In this document: one piece after another, positions 36,136 to 44,439 of the stretch
How positions within the stretch are numbered: the stretch's first letter is position 1
Layout: every line of letters begins with the position of its first letter
Source: Bradyrhizobium sp. NFR13
GTDB taxonomy: Bacteria > Pseudomonadota > Alphaproteobacteria > Rhizobiales > Xanthobacteraceae
Assembly (NCBI RefSeq): GCF_900114605.1
Contig: NZ_FOTP01000010.1
Coordinates: 124,001 to 188,000 of the forward strand
DNA: 64,000 nucleotides
Reading direction: 5' to 3'
The notes under the pieces: model-generated
What the model saw: the letters and a program-made list of their open reading frames with translations, nothing else
Databases searched by the model: none
Told to the model about the DNA's origin: nothing
Made by a program: the position numbers and the translations under genes

Positions 36136-36611
36136 GCGACAAGACCGACATCACCCTCACCATCAACGGCCAGTCCCACGCCATTCGCGTGGAGTCCCGT
36201 CGCACGCTTGCGGATGCGATCCGCGAGGATTGCGGCCAGACTGGCACCCATATCGGCTGCGAACACGGTGTATGTGGCGCCTGTACTGTGCTGGTGAACG
36301 GCGAGCCCGTGCGCTCCTGCCTGATGTTCGCGCAACAGGCTGACGGCAAGCAGATCCGTACCGTTGAAGGCCTTGCCGATGGCGACGAGATGCATCCGAT
36401 GCAGCGCGCCTTCATGGAGAACCATGGTCTGCAATGCGGTTTCTGTACGCCCGGCTTCCTGATGCTCGCCGTCGGCGTGCTGGAGCGTGAACCGGATATT
36501 TCCGACCACGATCTGATCGACGTGCTCTCGTCGAACCTGTGCCGCTGCACAGGCTATCAAAACATCATCAAGGCGGTGCGCGCCGCCGCGGTGGAGATGC
36601 GCCAATCGTGA
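36132..36611 (+). CDS. Molybdenum hydroxylase [2Fe-2S] subunit (CoxS type)
   Basis: The 159-residue electron-transfer subunit has the plant-ferredoxin-type site GCEHGVCGACTVLVNG near residues 43-58 and the second cluster motif QCGFCTPGFLM, then LCRCTGYQNI. All eight Cys are present. It lies between two large-subunit genes and overlaps both by four bases, so it may serve either one or both. Confidence 0.93.
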   Translation: MSDKTDITLTINGQSHAIRVESRRTLADAIREDCGQTGTHIGCEHGVCGACTVLVNGEPVRSCLMFAQQADGKQIRTVEGLADGDEMHPMQRAFMENHGLQCGFCTPGFLMLAVGVLEREPDISDHDLIDVLSSNLCRCTGYQNIIKAVRAAAVEMRQS

Positions 36612-38920
36612 ACGCTGCCGCCAAACCGGGACTGATTGGCCAATCCGTCACCCGCAAAGAAGACGGCCCGCTGCTCCGCGGCCAAGGCAAGTTTGCAGCC
36701 GACATCAACTTTCCGAACCAGCTCTATATGCGCGTGGTACGTTCGACCTATGCCCACGGCAACATTGTCTCGATCGATCTCGCGCCAGCGCTCGCCATCA
36801 CAGGCGTCGTCGCCGCATGGAGCTTTACCGACGTCGCCGACATTCCGCCGATCGACTTCCGCCTGACACGGCTTGAGCAACTCGCCGCCTATCGGCAGAC
36901 CATTCTGGCCAAGGACAAGGTGCGCTATGTCGGCGATCCCGTGGCGGTGGTGTTCGCAGAAGACCCCTATCTTGCCGAAGATGCGGCAGAGCATGTCGTG
37001 GTCGAAATCGAGGAACTCCCGGTCATCCTGCATGCCGACGGCAAGATCGGCGAATTCCGCGACGGACTACCGACCGAGACGGCTCTGATCGAGAAGGGCT
37101 ATGGCGACGTCGACGGCGCCTTTGCAAGTGCCCATGCGGTTGTCAGCCTGTCGCTCTCTATCGGCCGCCATTCCGGCGTCCCTATGGAGACGCGCGGGGC
37201 CATCGGCCGCTATATCGCCGAGACCGACATGCTGGAAATGTACGGTGCTGCGAAAGTCCCGCACTGGAATCGCGACCAGCTTGCGAAGATGTTCGGCCGC
37301 ACCGCTGCCAACACCAATCTGTTCGAAGGCCATGTCGGCGGCGGCTTCGGCATTCGCGGCGAGATGTATCCCGAGGACGTATTGGTATGTCTGGCCGCGC
37401 TGCGCCTCGGCCGCCCCGTGAAATGGATCGAGGATCGCCGCGAGCATCTGATCGCGGCTAATCACTCCCGGCAGCAGACCCACCACATCCGCGCGGCGAT
37501 CGATCGCGACGGCAATATTTTGGCGATCGACAACGAGTTCTTCCACGATCAGGGCGGCTACATGCGCACTCATGCCGCCACCGTGCCCGACCTCGCCGCT
37601 GCGATGCTACCCGGCCCCTATCGCATTCCCGCCTATCGCGTGCTCGGCCATATCCGCCTGACCAACAAGACGCCTGGCGGCACCTATCGCGCGCCCGGCC
37701 GCTATGAGAGCACCTTCGTGCGCGAGCGCTTGCTGGATGCGGTCGCGGCCAGAGTGGGGATCAGCGGCGTCGAGGTCCGCCGCCGCAACCTCATCGCAAC
37801 CAGCGAGATGCCGGTCACGCGTGCATTGGAAACGCTCGGCACCGACATCGTGCTGGATTCAGGCGACTATCCAAAGTTGCTGGACAAGGCGCTGAATGGC
37901 ATCGGCTGGGACGACCTGCAGACGCAGATTACGTCGCGTCGCAAGGCAGGCGAACTGGTCGGCTCCGGTGTCGCCATGTTCGTCGAGAAAAGCGGTCTTG
38001 GCCCGTTCGACGATGTGCGGATCAATGTCGGGACCGACGGGCTCGTGGAAGTCGTCACCGGCGCCGCTTCGGTCGGCCAGGGCGTTGAAACTGTCATCGC
38101 TCAGATTTGCGCAGAGAAACTCGGCGCCAGCTATGACAATGTCAGCGTGATCCACGGCCAGACCAACCGTATCGCCAGAGGCCTCGGCGCCTTCGCCTCA
38201 CGCGTCTCCGTGATGACGGGCGAAGCGACGCGGCAAGCCGCGCTGAAGCTGCGCGACAAGGCTCTCGCGGCCGCAGCTGAATTGATGCAGTTGACGGCCG
38301 ATCAACTCGATGTCGTCGATGGCGAGATTGTCCGCCTTGATGGCGGTACTGGCCCATCGATGACGCTCGGCGAGATCGCAAAGGCGCTCGAACCGGGAGG
38401 CAATCTGGTTGGTGATGGCGAACCGGGCCTGTTCGCCGAAGCATCATTCGAATCCAAGCATATGACTTACCCATACGGCGTCCATGTCGCCTTCGTCTCG
38501 CTGGCGCGCGATACAGGCGGCATCAGTGTCGAGCGGTATCTTGTCGCCTATGACATCGGCAAAGCGATCAACCCGATGCTGGTCGATGGCCAAATCGTTG
38601 GCGGCGTGGCCCAAGGCATCGGTGGTGCGCTTTATGAAGAGTTCACCTACGACGACCGCGGCGAACCGCTGGCGGTAACCTTCGCCGACTATTTGATGCC
38701 GACGGCCCGCGAAGTACCTGATGTCGAAGTGATCATTTCCGAGGATGCGCCGAGCCCGCTCAACCCGATGGGGCTCAAGGGCGCCGGCGAAGGCGGCACC
38801 AATGCCGTCGGCGCGGCGATTGCAGCGGCGATCGACGACGCGCTCGGCCAACCCGGGGCTATCACGCAGCTGCCGGTCTCACCGCAGCACGTGAAGGCGC
38901 TGCTCAACGCCAAAGTCTGA
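36608..38920 (+). CDS. Molybdenum hydroxylase large subunit 2 (CoxL type)
   Basis: A second large subunit, 770 residues from the GTG at 36608, which overlaps the coxS stop. Motifs include SVTRKEDGPLLRGQGKFAAD at the start, GGGFGIRGEMYPEDVLVCLA, GTYRAPGRYESTFVRERLLD and the catalytic Glu in KGAGEGGTNAVGAA. It differs clearly from large subunit 1 (YRAPGRYE versus YRGVSRPV), so it is no recent duplicate. The two may catalyse successive hydroxylations with one shared FAD/Fe-S module, or form separate enzymes. It is convergent with the MarR gene, whose stop abuts at 38921. Confidence 0.9.
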   Translation: MNAAAKPGLIGQSVTRKEDGPLLRGQGKFAADINFPNQLYMRVVRSTYAHGNIVSIDLAPALAITGVVAAWSFTDVADIPPIDFRLTRLEQLAAYRQTILAKDKVRYVGDPVAVVFAEDPYLAEDAAEHVVVEIEELPVILHADGKIGEFRDGLPTETALIEKGYGDVDGAFASAHAVVSLSLSIGRHSGVPMETRGAIGRYIAETDMLEMYGAAKVPHWNRDQLAKMFGRTAANTNLFEGHVGGGFGIRGEMYPEDVLVCLAALRLGRPVKWIEDRREHLIAANHSRQQTHHIRAAIDRDGNILAIDNEFFHDQGGYMRTHAATVPDLAAAMLPGPYRIPAYRVLGHIRLTNKTPGGTYRAPGRYESTFVRERLLDAVAARVGISGVEVRRRNLIATSEMPVTRALETLGTDIVLDSGDYPKLLDKALNGIGWDDLQTQITSRRKAGELVGSGVAMFVEKSGLGPFDDVRINVGTDGLVEVVTGAASVGQGVETVIAQICAEKLGASYDNVSVIHGQTNRIARGLGAFASRVSVMTGEATRQAALKLRDKALAAAAELMQLTADQLDVVDGEIVRLDGGTGPSMTLGEIAKALEPGGNLVGDGEPGLFAEASFESKHMTYPYGVHVAFVSLARDTGGISVERYLVAYDIGKAINPMLVDGQIVGGVAQGIGGALYEEFTYDDRGEPLAVTFADYLMPTAREVPDVEVIISEDAPSPLNPMGLKGAGEGGTNAVGAAIAAAIDDALGQPGAITQLPVSPQHVKALLNAKV

Positions 38921-39382
38921 TCAGGTAATCTTCTTCAGCAACCGCGTCAGCGTGCGCTGCTCTTCGGCCGTCAACGGTCGCAGCGTCTTGGCACTGACCT
39001 CCGCTGCAACGCGGATTGCCGCATCGACCACACGGGCGCCCTTCTCGGTCAGCGACACCGCACGGCGACGGCGATCCGTAGGGTCGCTACCGGTGGTGAT
39101 GAAGCCGCGCAGGCCCAGCCGATCCACAACCCCCTTGATGGTCGCGGCATCGAGATAGACCAGCCGCCCGAGATGGTTCTGTGAACTCGGGCCGACCTCA
39201 TGCAACTTCGCCAGTACCGCGAATTGCGTCTGGGTCAGATCCTCGATCATGTTGGACATGAAGATCGAGGTGTGGCGCTGCATCGCCACGCGCATCAAGA
39301 AGCCGACCTGGGAGTCGAGGACATAGTCCGGCGGCGTCTCCGCGGTCGGAAGGGCCTTCAGCTTGGTCGGTTTCTGCGCCAT
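38921..39382 (-). CDS. MarR-family transcriptional regulator
   Basis: The 153-residue winged-helix protein matches MarR regulators of aromatic catabolism: dimer helices at both ends, a recognition region (GPSSQNHLGRLVYLDAATIK), and the wing DPTDRRRRAVSLTEKGARVV. It is the last gene of the minus-strand Liv transporter unit (69 bp after livF), so it is probably under its own control. It is the best candidate to bind the TTTG-N4-CAAA palindromes found upstream of five transcription units around it (inference). Confidence 0.9.
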   Translation of the reverse strand: MAQKPTKLKALPTAETPPDYVLDSQVGFLMRVAMQRHTSIFMSNMIEDLTQTQFAVLAKLHEVGPSSQNHLGRLVYLDAATIKGVVDRLGLRGFITTGSDPTDRRRRAVSLTEKGARVVDAAIRVAAEVSAKTLRPLTAEEQRTLTRLLKKIT

Positions 39383-39451
39383 GTCGTCCCCGATGATCTC
39401 TTGCTAGTTATGAACGATCTTCGGTTGCCGCGACAGTTGAAGTTTTGGTCG

Positions 39452-40180
39452 TTACACCGTCAAATAAGCGCGTTGAATGTCAATATTCTCCGCAAGCTCG
39501 GCCATCGTGCCATTCCATTGGATCTGGCCCTTTTCGAGGACATAGGCCCTGTCCGAGACCAGTTCGGCGAAATGCACATTCTGCTCCGACAGCAGGATCG
39601 ACACTCCAGCCTTTTTCAGTTCGAGAATGGTATTGGCCATCAACTCGACGATCAGCGGGGCGACCCCTTCGGACGGTTCATCGAGCAGGATCAGCAGCGG
39701 ATTGCCCATCAGCGTCCGCGCCACGGTGAGCATCTGCTGTTCGCCGCCGCTCATCCGCCCTCCCGGACGGTTCGGCATTTCGCCCAAGTTCGGGAACAGC
39801 GCCAGCAACTTCTCCTCGGTCCAGACCGGCGCCGGAACGCCGTCGCTGAACTTGCGCGGCGGCTGGCGACCGATGTCGAGATTTTCCAGCACCGTCAGAT
39901 CGGAGAAGATACGACGGTCTTCCGGCGTGAAACCGAGGCCGAGCCGCGCGATCTCATAAGGCTGCCGACCGGAGATATCGTGGCCATCGAACCGGATCTT
40001 GCCGGTAGACTGCGCCATCAGGCCCATGATGGCCTTCATGGTCGTGGTCTTGCCCGCACCATTGCGCCCCATCAGCGCAACAACTTCGCCGCGCCCGACA
40101 TTAAGGCTGAGATCATAGAGGATCTGTGCGGCCCCATAGGACGCACCGAGATTTTCGACCGAGAGCATCGGGGCGCTCAT
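39452..40180 (-). CDS. livF: Branched-chain/aromatic-type ABC transporter ATPase (LivF)
   Basis: A 242-residue ATPase with Walker A GRNGAGKTT, signature MSGGEQQMLTVARTLM, Walker B LILLDEPSEGVAPLIV, and switch SEQNVHFAELVSDRAYVLEK, all typical of LivF. It overlaps livG by four bases. Together with livG, the fused permease and the binding protein it forms a complete HAAT-type importer. Such importers in this bacterial group often carry aromatic acids rather than amino acids. Confidence 0.92.
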   Translation of the reverse strand: MSAPMLSVENLGASYGAAQILYDLSLNVGRGEVVALMGRNGAGKTTTMKAIMGLMAQSTGKIRFDGHDISGRQPYEIARLGLGFTPEDRRIFSDLTVLENLDIGRQPPRKFSDGVPAPVWTEEKLLALFPNLGEMPNRPGGRMSGGEQQMLTVARTLMGNPLLILLDEPSEGVAPLIVELMANTILELKKAGVSILLSEQNVHFAELVSDRAYVLEKGQIQWNGTMAELAENIDIQRAYLTV

Positions 40181-40947
40181 CTATGTGCCTCCGATTTCTG
40201 GAATGTCTTGCCGGTGCCGAAATACACTTCCCTCACCTGCGGATTGTCGCGGATCGACTTCGCATCGCCGTCGGCGATCAGCCGGCCCCGCGCCAACACG
40301 ATGATGCGATCAGCGAAGGCAAAAACCACATCCATCGAATGTTCGGTGAACAGCACGGAGATGCCCTTCTCGATCACCAGGCGTTTCACCAGCGCGATCA
40401 GATCGTTGCGCTCCTTGGGCGCCATGCCGGCGGTCGGCTCGTCCATCAGCAGCAGGCGGGGATCGTTGGCCAGCGCGATCGCCAGCTCGACGCGCTTGAC
40501 ATCACCATAGGCCAGCTCGCGGCTGGGCCGATCGGCAGCATCCTGCATGCCGACCTGAGCCAGCAGCTCCAGCGCGCGGGTGCGATGGAGCGACGATGCC
40601 GGCTTCCATAGCCGATAGACCTGATTGGCATGAGAGATCAGCGCCATCTGCACATTCTCGACGACCGTCATCGAGTTGAATGTGGCGGCTACCTGGAAGG
40701 TACGACCGATACCAAGCCGCCAGATATCGCGCGGCTTCTTGCCGTTGAGCTTAGCGCCTTCAAACCAGATCTCGCCGGAATCCGGCGGCAGCTGCCCGTT
40801 GATCATGTTGAAGCAGGTCGACTTGCCGGCACCATTGGGGCCGATCAGCGCAAGAAATTCACCACGCTTGATGTCGAACGAGACCTCGTTGACGGCACGA
40901 ACCCCGCCGAAGGACTTTGAGAGAGAGCGAATGGCGAGGTCGCTCAT
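40177..40947 (-). CDS. livG: Branched-chain/aromatic-type ABC transporter ATPase (LivG)
   Basis: The 256-residue ATPase has Walker A GPNGAGKST, Walker B LLLMDEPTAGMAPKERNDLI, and the LivG-type C-terminal extension with IADGDAKSIRDNPQVREVYF. The usual LSGG signature reads SRELAYGDVKRVELAIALAN, the normal LivG variant. It overlaps both neighbours by four bases, so translation is coupled through the operon. Confidence 0.92.
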   Translation of the reverse strand: MSDLAIRSLSKSFGGVRAVNEVSFDIKRGEFLALIGPNGAGKSTCFNMINGQLPPDSGEIWFEGAKLNGKKPRDIWRLGIGRTFQVAATFNSMTVVENVQMALISHANQVYRLWKPASSLHRTRALELLAQVGMQDAADRPSRELAYGDVKRVELAIALANDPRLLLMDEPTAGMAPKERNDLIALVKRLVIEKGISVLFTEHSMDVVFAFADRIIVLARGRLIADGDAKSIRDNPQVREVYFGTGKTFQKSEAHR

Positions 40948-42842
40948 GATGCGGCCTTCGATGTTGTGTTTCGTCGTGAGATCAGCTTGACGAAGCCACC
41001 GACGATGCCGCTCGGGAACGCAAGCACCAGCAGCAGGATGATGCCACCCAGCAATGCGCGCCAGTACTCTGTCGAACGCATCATGAAATCCTGCAGCACC
41101 GCATAGACGGAGGCGCCGACAATCGGTCCGGTCAGCGTCTGGATGCCACCAAGGAGGACCATGACGAGACCATCAATGGAGCGGCTGACGCCGATGGTCT
41201 CCGGCGAGATCGAGCCCTTGGCAAAGGCGAACAGCCCACCGGCAATGCCGCAAACTGCACCGGCAATGGCGAAAGCGAGCCAGTGTACGCGCTTGACGTC
41301 GAGACCGATCGCTTCGGCGCGCAAGGGAGAGTCACGCCCTGCCCGCATCGCGTAACCGAATGGCGCGAACAGGAATTTGCGGAGCAGCAACACACCGAGC
41401 GCGGCCAGAGCCAAGGTCAGGAAGTAGAACGGCCCGCGCGTATCGAACGGCGCGGAGGGCCAGATACCGAGCACACCATTGGAGCCGCCGGTCAGTGTTT
41501 CCCACTGGAACACGGCCGCCCATACGATCTGGGCAAAAGCCAGAGTGAGCATCGCCAGATAGACACCGGACAGACGCACCGCGAACCAGCCGAACAACAA
41601 TGCGCCGACCAGCGCCAGCACCGGCGCTGCAGCCAGCGCGAGCCCCATCGGCGCAGCAAACCATTTCACCAGCAGTGCCGCTCCATAGGCGCCGAGGCCG
41701 AAATAGGCCGCGTGACCGAATGAATGCATGCCGCCCGGCCCCATGATGAAATGCAGGCTGGTCGCGAACAGCACGGCAATCAGCACGTCGATGCCGAGCA
41801 CAAGCGTATAGGGCGAGCTCTTGGCGATCAGCGGCAGGCACACGAGGACGACGAGAAGGATGAGCCCCGCAATCTTCGTGGCCGGCGTCGCCGGGCGCAG
41901 CGGTTCTTCGGGCTCCGCGACACTGCGCACAGCCACCTGCTCCCGACCGAGCAAGCCGTAGGGCCGCGCGATCAGCACCGCCGCCATCACGAGAAATTCT
42001 GCGACCAGCGTGAGCTTCGAGAAATTCACGGTGAAGCCACCAAAATTGACCACGCCGAGGCCGATGCACAGCGCCTTGACCTCGGCGATGATAACCGCCG
42101 CAAGATAGGCGCCGGAGATCGAGCCCATACCGCCAACCACCACGACGACGAAGGCGTCGCCGATCACGATCAGATCAGTCGCCAGCGTCGCAGGTTCGCG
42201 CGCGATTTGCAGGGCACCGCCAAGACCTGCGAGCAAAGCACCCAGCGCGAACACGCCCGTGAACAGCATAGCCTGATTGACGCCAAGCGCGCCGACCATC
42301 TCACGATCCTGCGTGGCTGCACGCATCAAGCGACCGAAGCGGGTCTTGGCCAGCGCCAGATGCAGCATCCAGAGCACGAAGGGGCCGACGAAGATCAGGA
42401 AGATGTCATAAGTGGGCAGCCGACGGCCGAGCACTTCGATGGAGCCGGTCAGGCCAGGCGCACGCGGGCCAAGCAAATCCTCAGGACCCCAGATCCACAG
42501 CGTCGCGTCGTTGATGACGAGCACCAGCGCGAAAGTGGCAAGCAATTGAAACAGTTCGGGCGCGCGATAAATCCGCCGTAGCAGAAGAATCTCGATGGCA
42601 GCACCGATCAAGGCCACCAGCAAGGCGGTCAGAACAATGCCGCCCCAGAAACCGACGGCACCGCCGACCTTGGTGGCGACGCTGTAAGCGATATAGGTCC
42701 CGATCATATAGAGGGACCCGTGAGCGATGTTGACGATCCGGGTAACGCCGAAGATCAACGACAACCCGGCAGCGACGAAGAACAGGCCGGAAGCGGCAGA
42801 CAGGCCGTTCAGTGCCTGAAACAAAAACGCGTTGAAACTCAT
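40944..42842 (-). CDS. Fused ABC permease LivH-LivM
   Basis: One 632-residue protein joins the two permeases that are normally separate. Residues of about 1-295 are LivH-like (AAGLSLIFGVTRIVNIAHGS at the start; EAA region TRFGRLMRAATQDREMVGAL). A linker of about 25 residues is rich in Glu/Pro. Residues of about 325-620 are LivM-like (LHFIMGPGGMHSFGHAAYFG; EAA region FAPFGYAMRAGRDSPLRAEA). No stop or frameshift is visible at the junction, so the fusion is real in this sequence. It would give a 1:1 permease ratio by design. Confidence 0.92.
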   Translation of the reverse strand: MSFNAFLFQALNGLSAASGLFFVAAGLSLIFGVTRIVNIAHGSLYMIGTYIAYSVATKVGGAVGFWGGIVLTALLVALIGAAIEILLLRRIYRAPELFQLLATFALVLVINDATLWIWGPEDLLGPRAPGLTGSIEVLGRRLPTYDIFLIFVGPFVLWMLHLALAKTRFGRLMRAATQDREMVGALGVNQAMLFTGVFALGALLAGLGGALQIAREPATLATDLIVIGDAFVVVVVGGMGSISGAYLAAVIIAEVKALCIGLGVVNFGGFTVNFSKLTLVAEFLVMAAVLIARPYGLLGREQVAVRSVAEPEEPLRPATPATKIAGLILLVVLVCLPLIAKSSPYTLVLGIDVLIAVLFATSLHFIMGPGGMHSFGHAAYFGLGAYGAALLVKWFAAPMGLALAAAPVLALVGALLFGWFAVRLSGVYLAMLTLAFAQIVWAAVFQWETLTGGSNGVLGIWPSAPFDTRGPFYFLTLALAALGVLLLRKFLFAPFGYAMRAGRDSPLRAEAIGLDVKRVHWLAFAIAGAVCGIAGGLFAFAKGSISPETIGVSRSIDGLVMVLLGGIQTLTGPIVGASVYAVLQDFMMRSTEYWRALLGGIILLLVLAFPSGIVGGFVKLISRRNTTSKAAS

Positions 42843-42912
42843 CGGAGGAATCCCCCTCCCCGCGTTGAACGTGCGGGGAGAGTATCAACGGCGATCATCG
42901 TCGTACTTCCTG

Positions 42913-44136
42913 TTACTCGGTCACGGGACGGAGCTTCTTCACTTCAGCGTCGCTGGGCAACACCGTCGCGCCATCGACATATTTGAAGTCGGCCATGGTG
43001 CCCTTGCCGCCTTCAAGCGCGATCTTGCCGACATAAGCGCCCATCGTCGCCTGATGATCGCTGGCGCGATACATGAACGGACCAAACGGGCTGTCGAGCT
43101 TCAGACCTTCGAAGGCGGCGATCAACTTGTCGGTGTCTGTCGAACCTGCTTTGGCGATACCGGCAGCCAGAGAAGTCATCGTGACATAGCCGACGATCGA
43201 ACCGAGACGCGGATAATCGTTGTATTTCTTCTGATAGGCCGTCAGGAAGGCCAGGTATTCCGGGGTCTTGATCTTGTCCCAGGGATAGCCCGTGACGATC
43301 CAGCCGACCGGCGCTTCTTCCTTCACCGGATCGAGGTATTCAGGCTCGCCCGACAGCAGGCTCACAACGGTGCGATCCTTGAACACGCCGCGTGTGGTGC
43401 CCTCGCGCACAAGCTTGGAGAAATCCGCACCGAACAGCACGTTGAAGATCGCGTCCGGCTTGGCATCGTCGATGGCCTGCACAACAGCGCCGGCATCGAC
43501 CTTGCCGAGCGGCGGCGCCTGCTCGGTGACGAATTCGACGTCCGGCTGCTGCGCCTTCAGCATTTCCTTGAAGGTTGCGACTGCAGCCTGACCGTATTCG
43601 AAGTTCGGATAGACCAGCGCCCAGCGCTTCTTCTTTGCCGCAACCGCGGCCGGCATCAGCATTGCAACCTGCATATAGGTCGTGGCGCGCAGACGGAATG
43701 TATACTTGTTGCCGTTCTGCCAGGTGATCTTGTCGGTCAGCGGCTCGGCAGCGAGGAAGAACACTTTCTTCTTGCCGGCGAATTCGGTCACCGCGAGACC
43801 GATATGCGACAGGAACGTTCCCGCGATGATATTGACGCCTTCGCGCGTCACCAGCTCATCGGCCACGCGCACTGCATCGCCCGGCGTCGAACCATCGTCG
43901 CGCGAGATCACTTCAAGCTTCTTGCCAAGCACACCGCCCTTGGCATTGATCTGTTCGATCGCCAGCTCCCAGCCCTTTTTGTAGGGATCGAGGAACGCGG
44001 TCTGTGTCTTGTAGCTGTTGAGCTCACCGATCTTGATCGTGTCCTGCGCGCGCGCCGCGTGGCCGAACGACAATGTCAGTGCGCCGGCCAGGGTGCCGGC
44101 AATCGCGAGTGAGTGAAGGGAACGAGCCGTCATCAT
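42913..44136 (-). CDS. Periplasmic branched-chain-type binding protein (LivK-like)
   Basis: The 407-residue Peripla_BP_6 protein starts at the ATG at 44136 with GGAG seven bases upstream. The signal peptide is SLHSLAIAGTLAGALTLSFG, ending ARA-Q. The fold is seen as TIKIGELNSYKTQTAF, KGWELAIEQINAKGGVLGKK and ISRDDGSTPGDAVRVADELV. It is the first gene of the importer operon. Relatives bind aromatic acids, amides or amino acids, so the ligand is open. The upstream region has a copy of the regulon palindrome. Confidence 0.9.
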   Translation of the reverse strand: MMTARSLHSLAIAGTLAGALTLSFGHAARAQDTIKIGELNSYKTQTAFLDPYKKGWELAIEQINAKGGVLGKKLEVISRDDGSTPGDAVRVADELVTREGVNIIAGTFLSHIGLAVTEFAGKKKVFFLAAEPLTDKITWQNGNKYTFRLRATTYMQVAMLMPAAVAAKKKRWALVYPNFEYGQAAVATFKEMLKAQQPDVEFVTEQAPPLGKVDAGAVVQAIDDAKPDAIFNVLFGADFSKLVREGTTRGVFKDRTVVSLLSGEPEYLDPVKEEAPVGWIVTGYPWDKIKTPEYLAFLTAYQKKYNDYPRLGSIVGYVTMTSLAAGIAKAGSTDTDKLIAAFEGLKLDSPFGPFMYRASDHQATMGAYVGKIALEGGKGTMADFKYVDGATVLPSDAEVKKLRPVTE

Positions 44137-44253
44137 GATCGAACTCCGTTGTGATCGACGTTTGCGATAGAAGTGATTCTCGCCCAAGCCTTCGCAAGAA
44201 ACGGATCGACCGTTCGCCCTTGCGTCGCTTGCAGCCCCGTGTTTGCAACGCGA

Positions 44254-44274
44254 ATTAGTTTGTACGCAAATAGT
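44254..44274. promoter_or_regulatory. Predicted regulon operator before the Liv-type operon
   Basis: The core TTTGTACGCAAA (44259-44270) is an inverted repeat TTTG-N4-CAAA. Read on the minus strand it gives ATTTGCGTACAAACTAAT, close to the copies at 46979 and 47062. It lies about 120 bp upstream of the binding-protein start. Confidence 0.6.
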
Positions 44275-44295
44275 CCGGCGCACCCTCTTCGTTGT

Positions 44296-44309
44296 CAAGA
44301 CCGGTCTTG
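44296..44309. promoter_or_regulatory. 14-bp perfect palindrome CAAGACCGGTCTTG
   Basis: A self-complementary site about 25 bp beyond the regulon operator, on the promoter side of the Liv-type operon. It does not resemble the other palindromes in the window and may be the site of a second regulator. Function unknown. Confidence 0.35.
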
Positions 44310-44393
44310 GTGCAACATGCCTAGCACACCGCTGAAGTTTTGATCATCCGATGTCCGCAGATTGCGTGCGCAACTGCGACGTAATTTCGCAGA

Positions 44394-44427
44394 GATGCGC
44401 GGCGGCGATATTCCGCCGCCGCGCATC
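44394..44427 (-). terminator. Strong hairpin after the SDR gene
   Basis: Arms GATGCGCGGCGGCG (44394-44407) and its exact complement (44414-44427) enclose a six-base loop. It begins 13 bp after the SDR stop on the minus strand. No T-run follows on that strand, so it may act as an mRNA 3' stabiliser or a weak terminator. Confidence 0.5.
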
Positions 44428-44439
44428 CTGTTTTGACGA

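Larger units (their letters stand above)
44137..44439. other. Intergenic region between the SDR and the Liv-type operon
   Basis: 303 bases without a gene. It contains, from right to left, the end-of-transcript hairpin of the upstream unit (44394-44427), a 14-bp palindrome (44296-44309) and the regulon operator (44259-44270), followed by the ribosome binding site of the binding protein. Confidence 0.6.
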
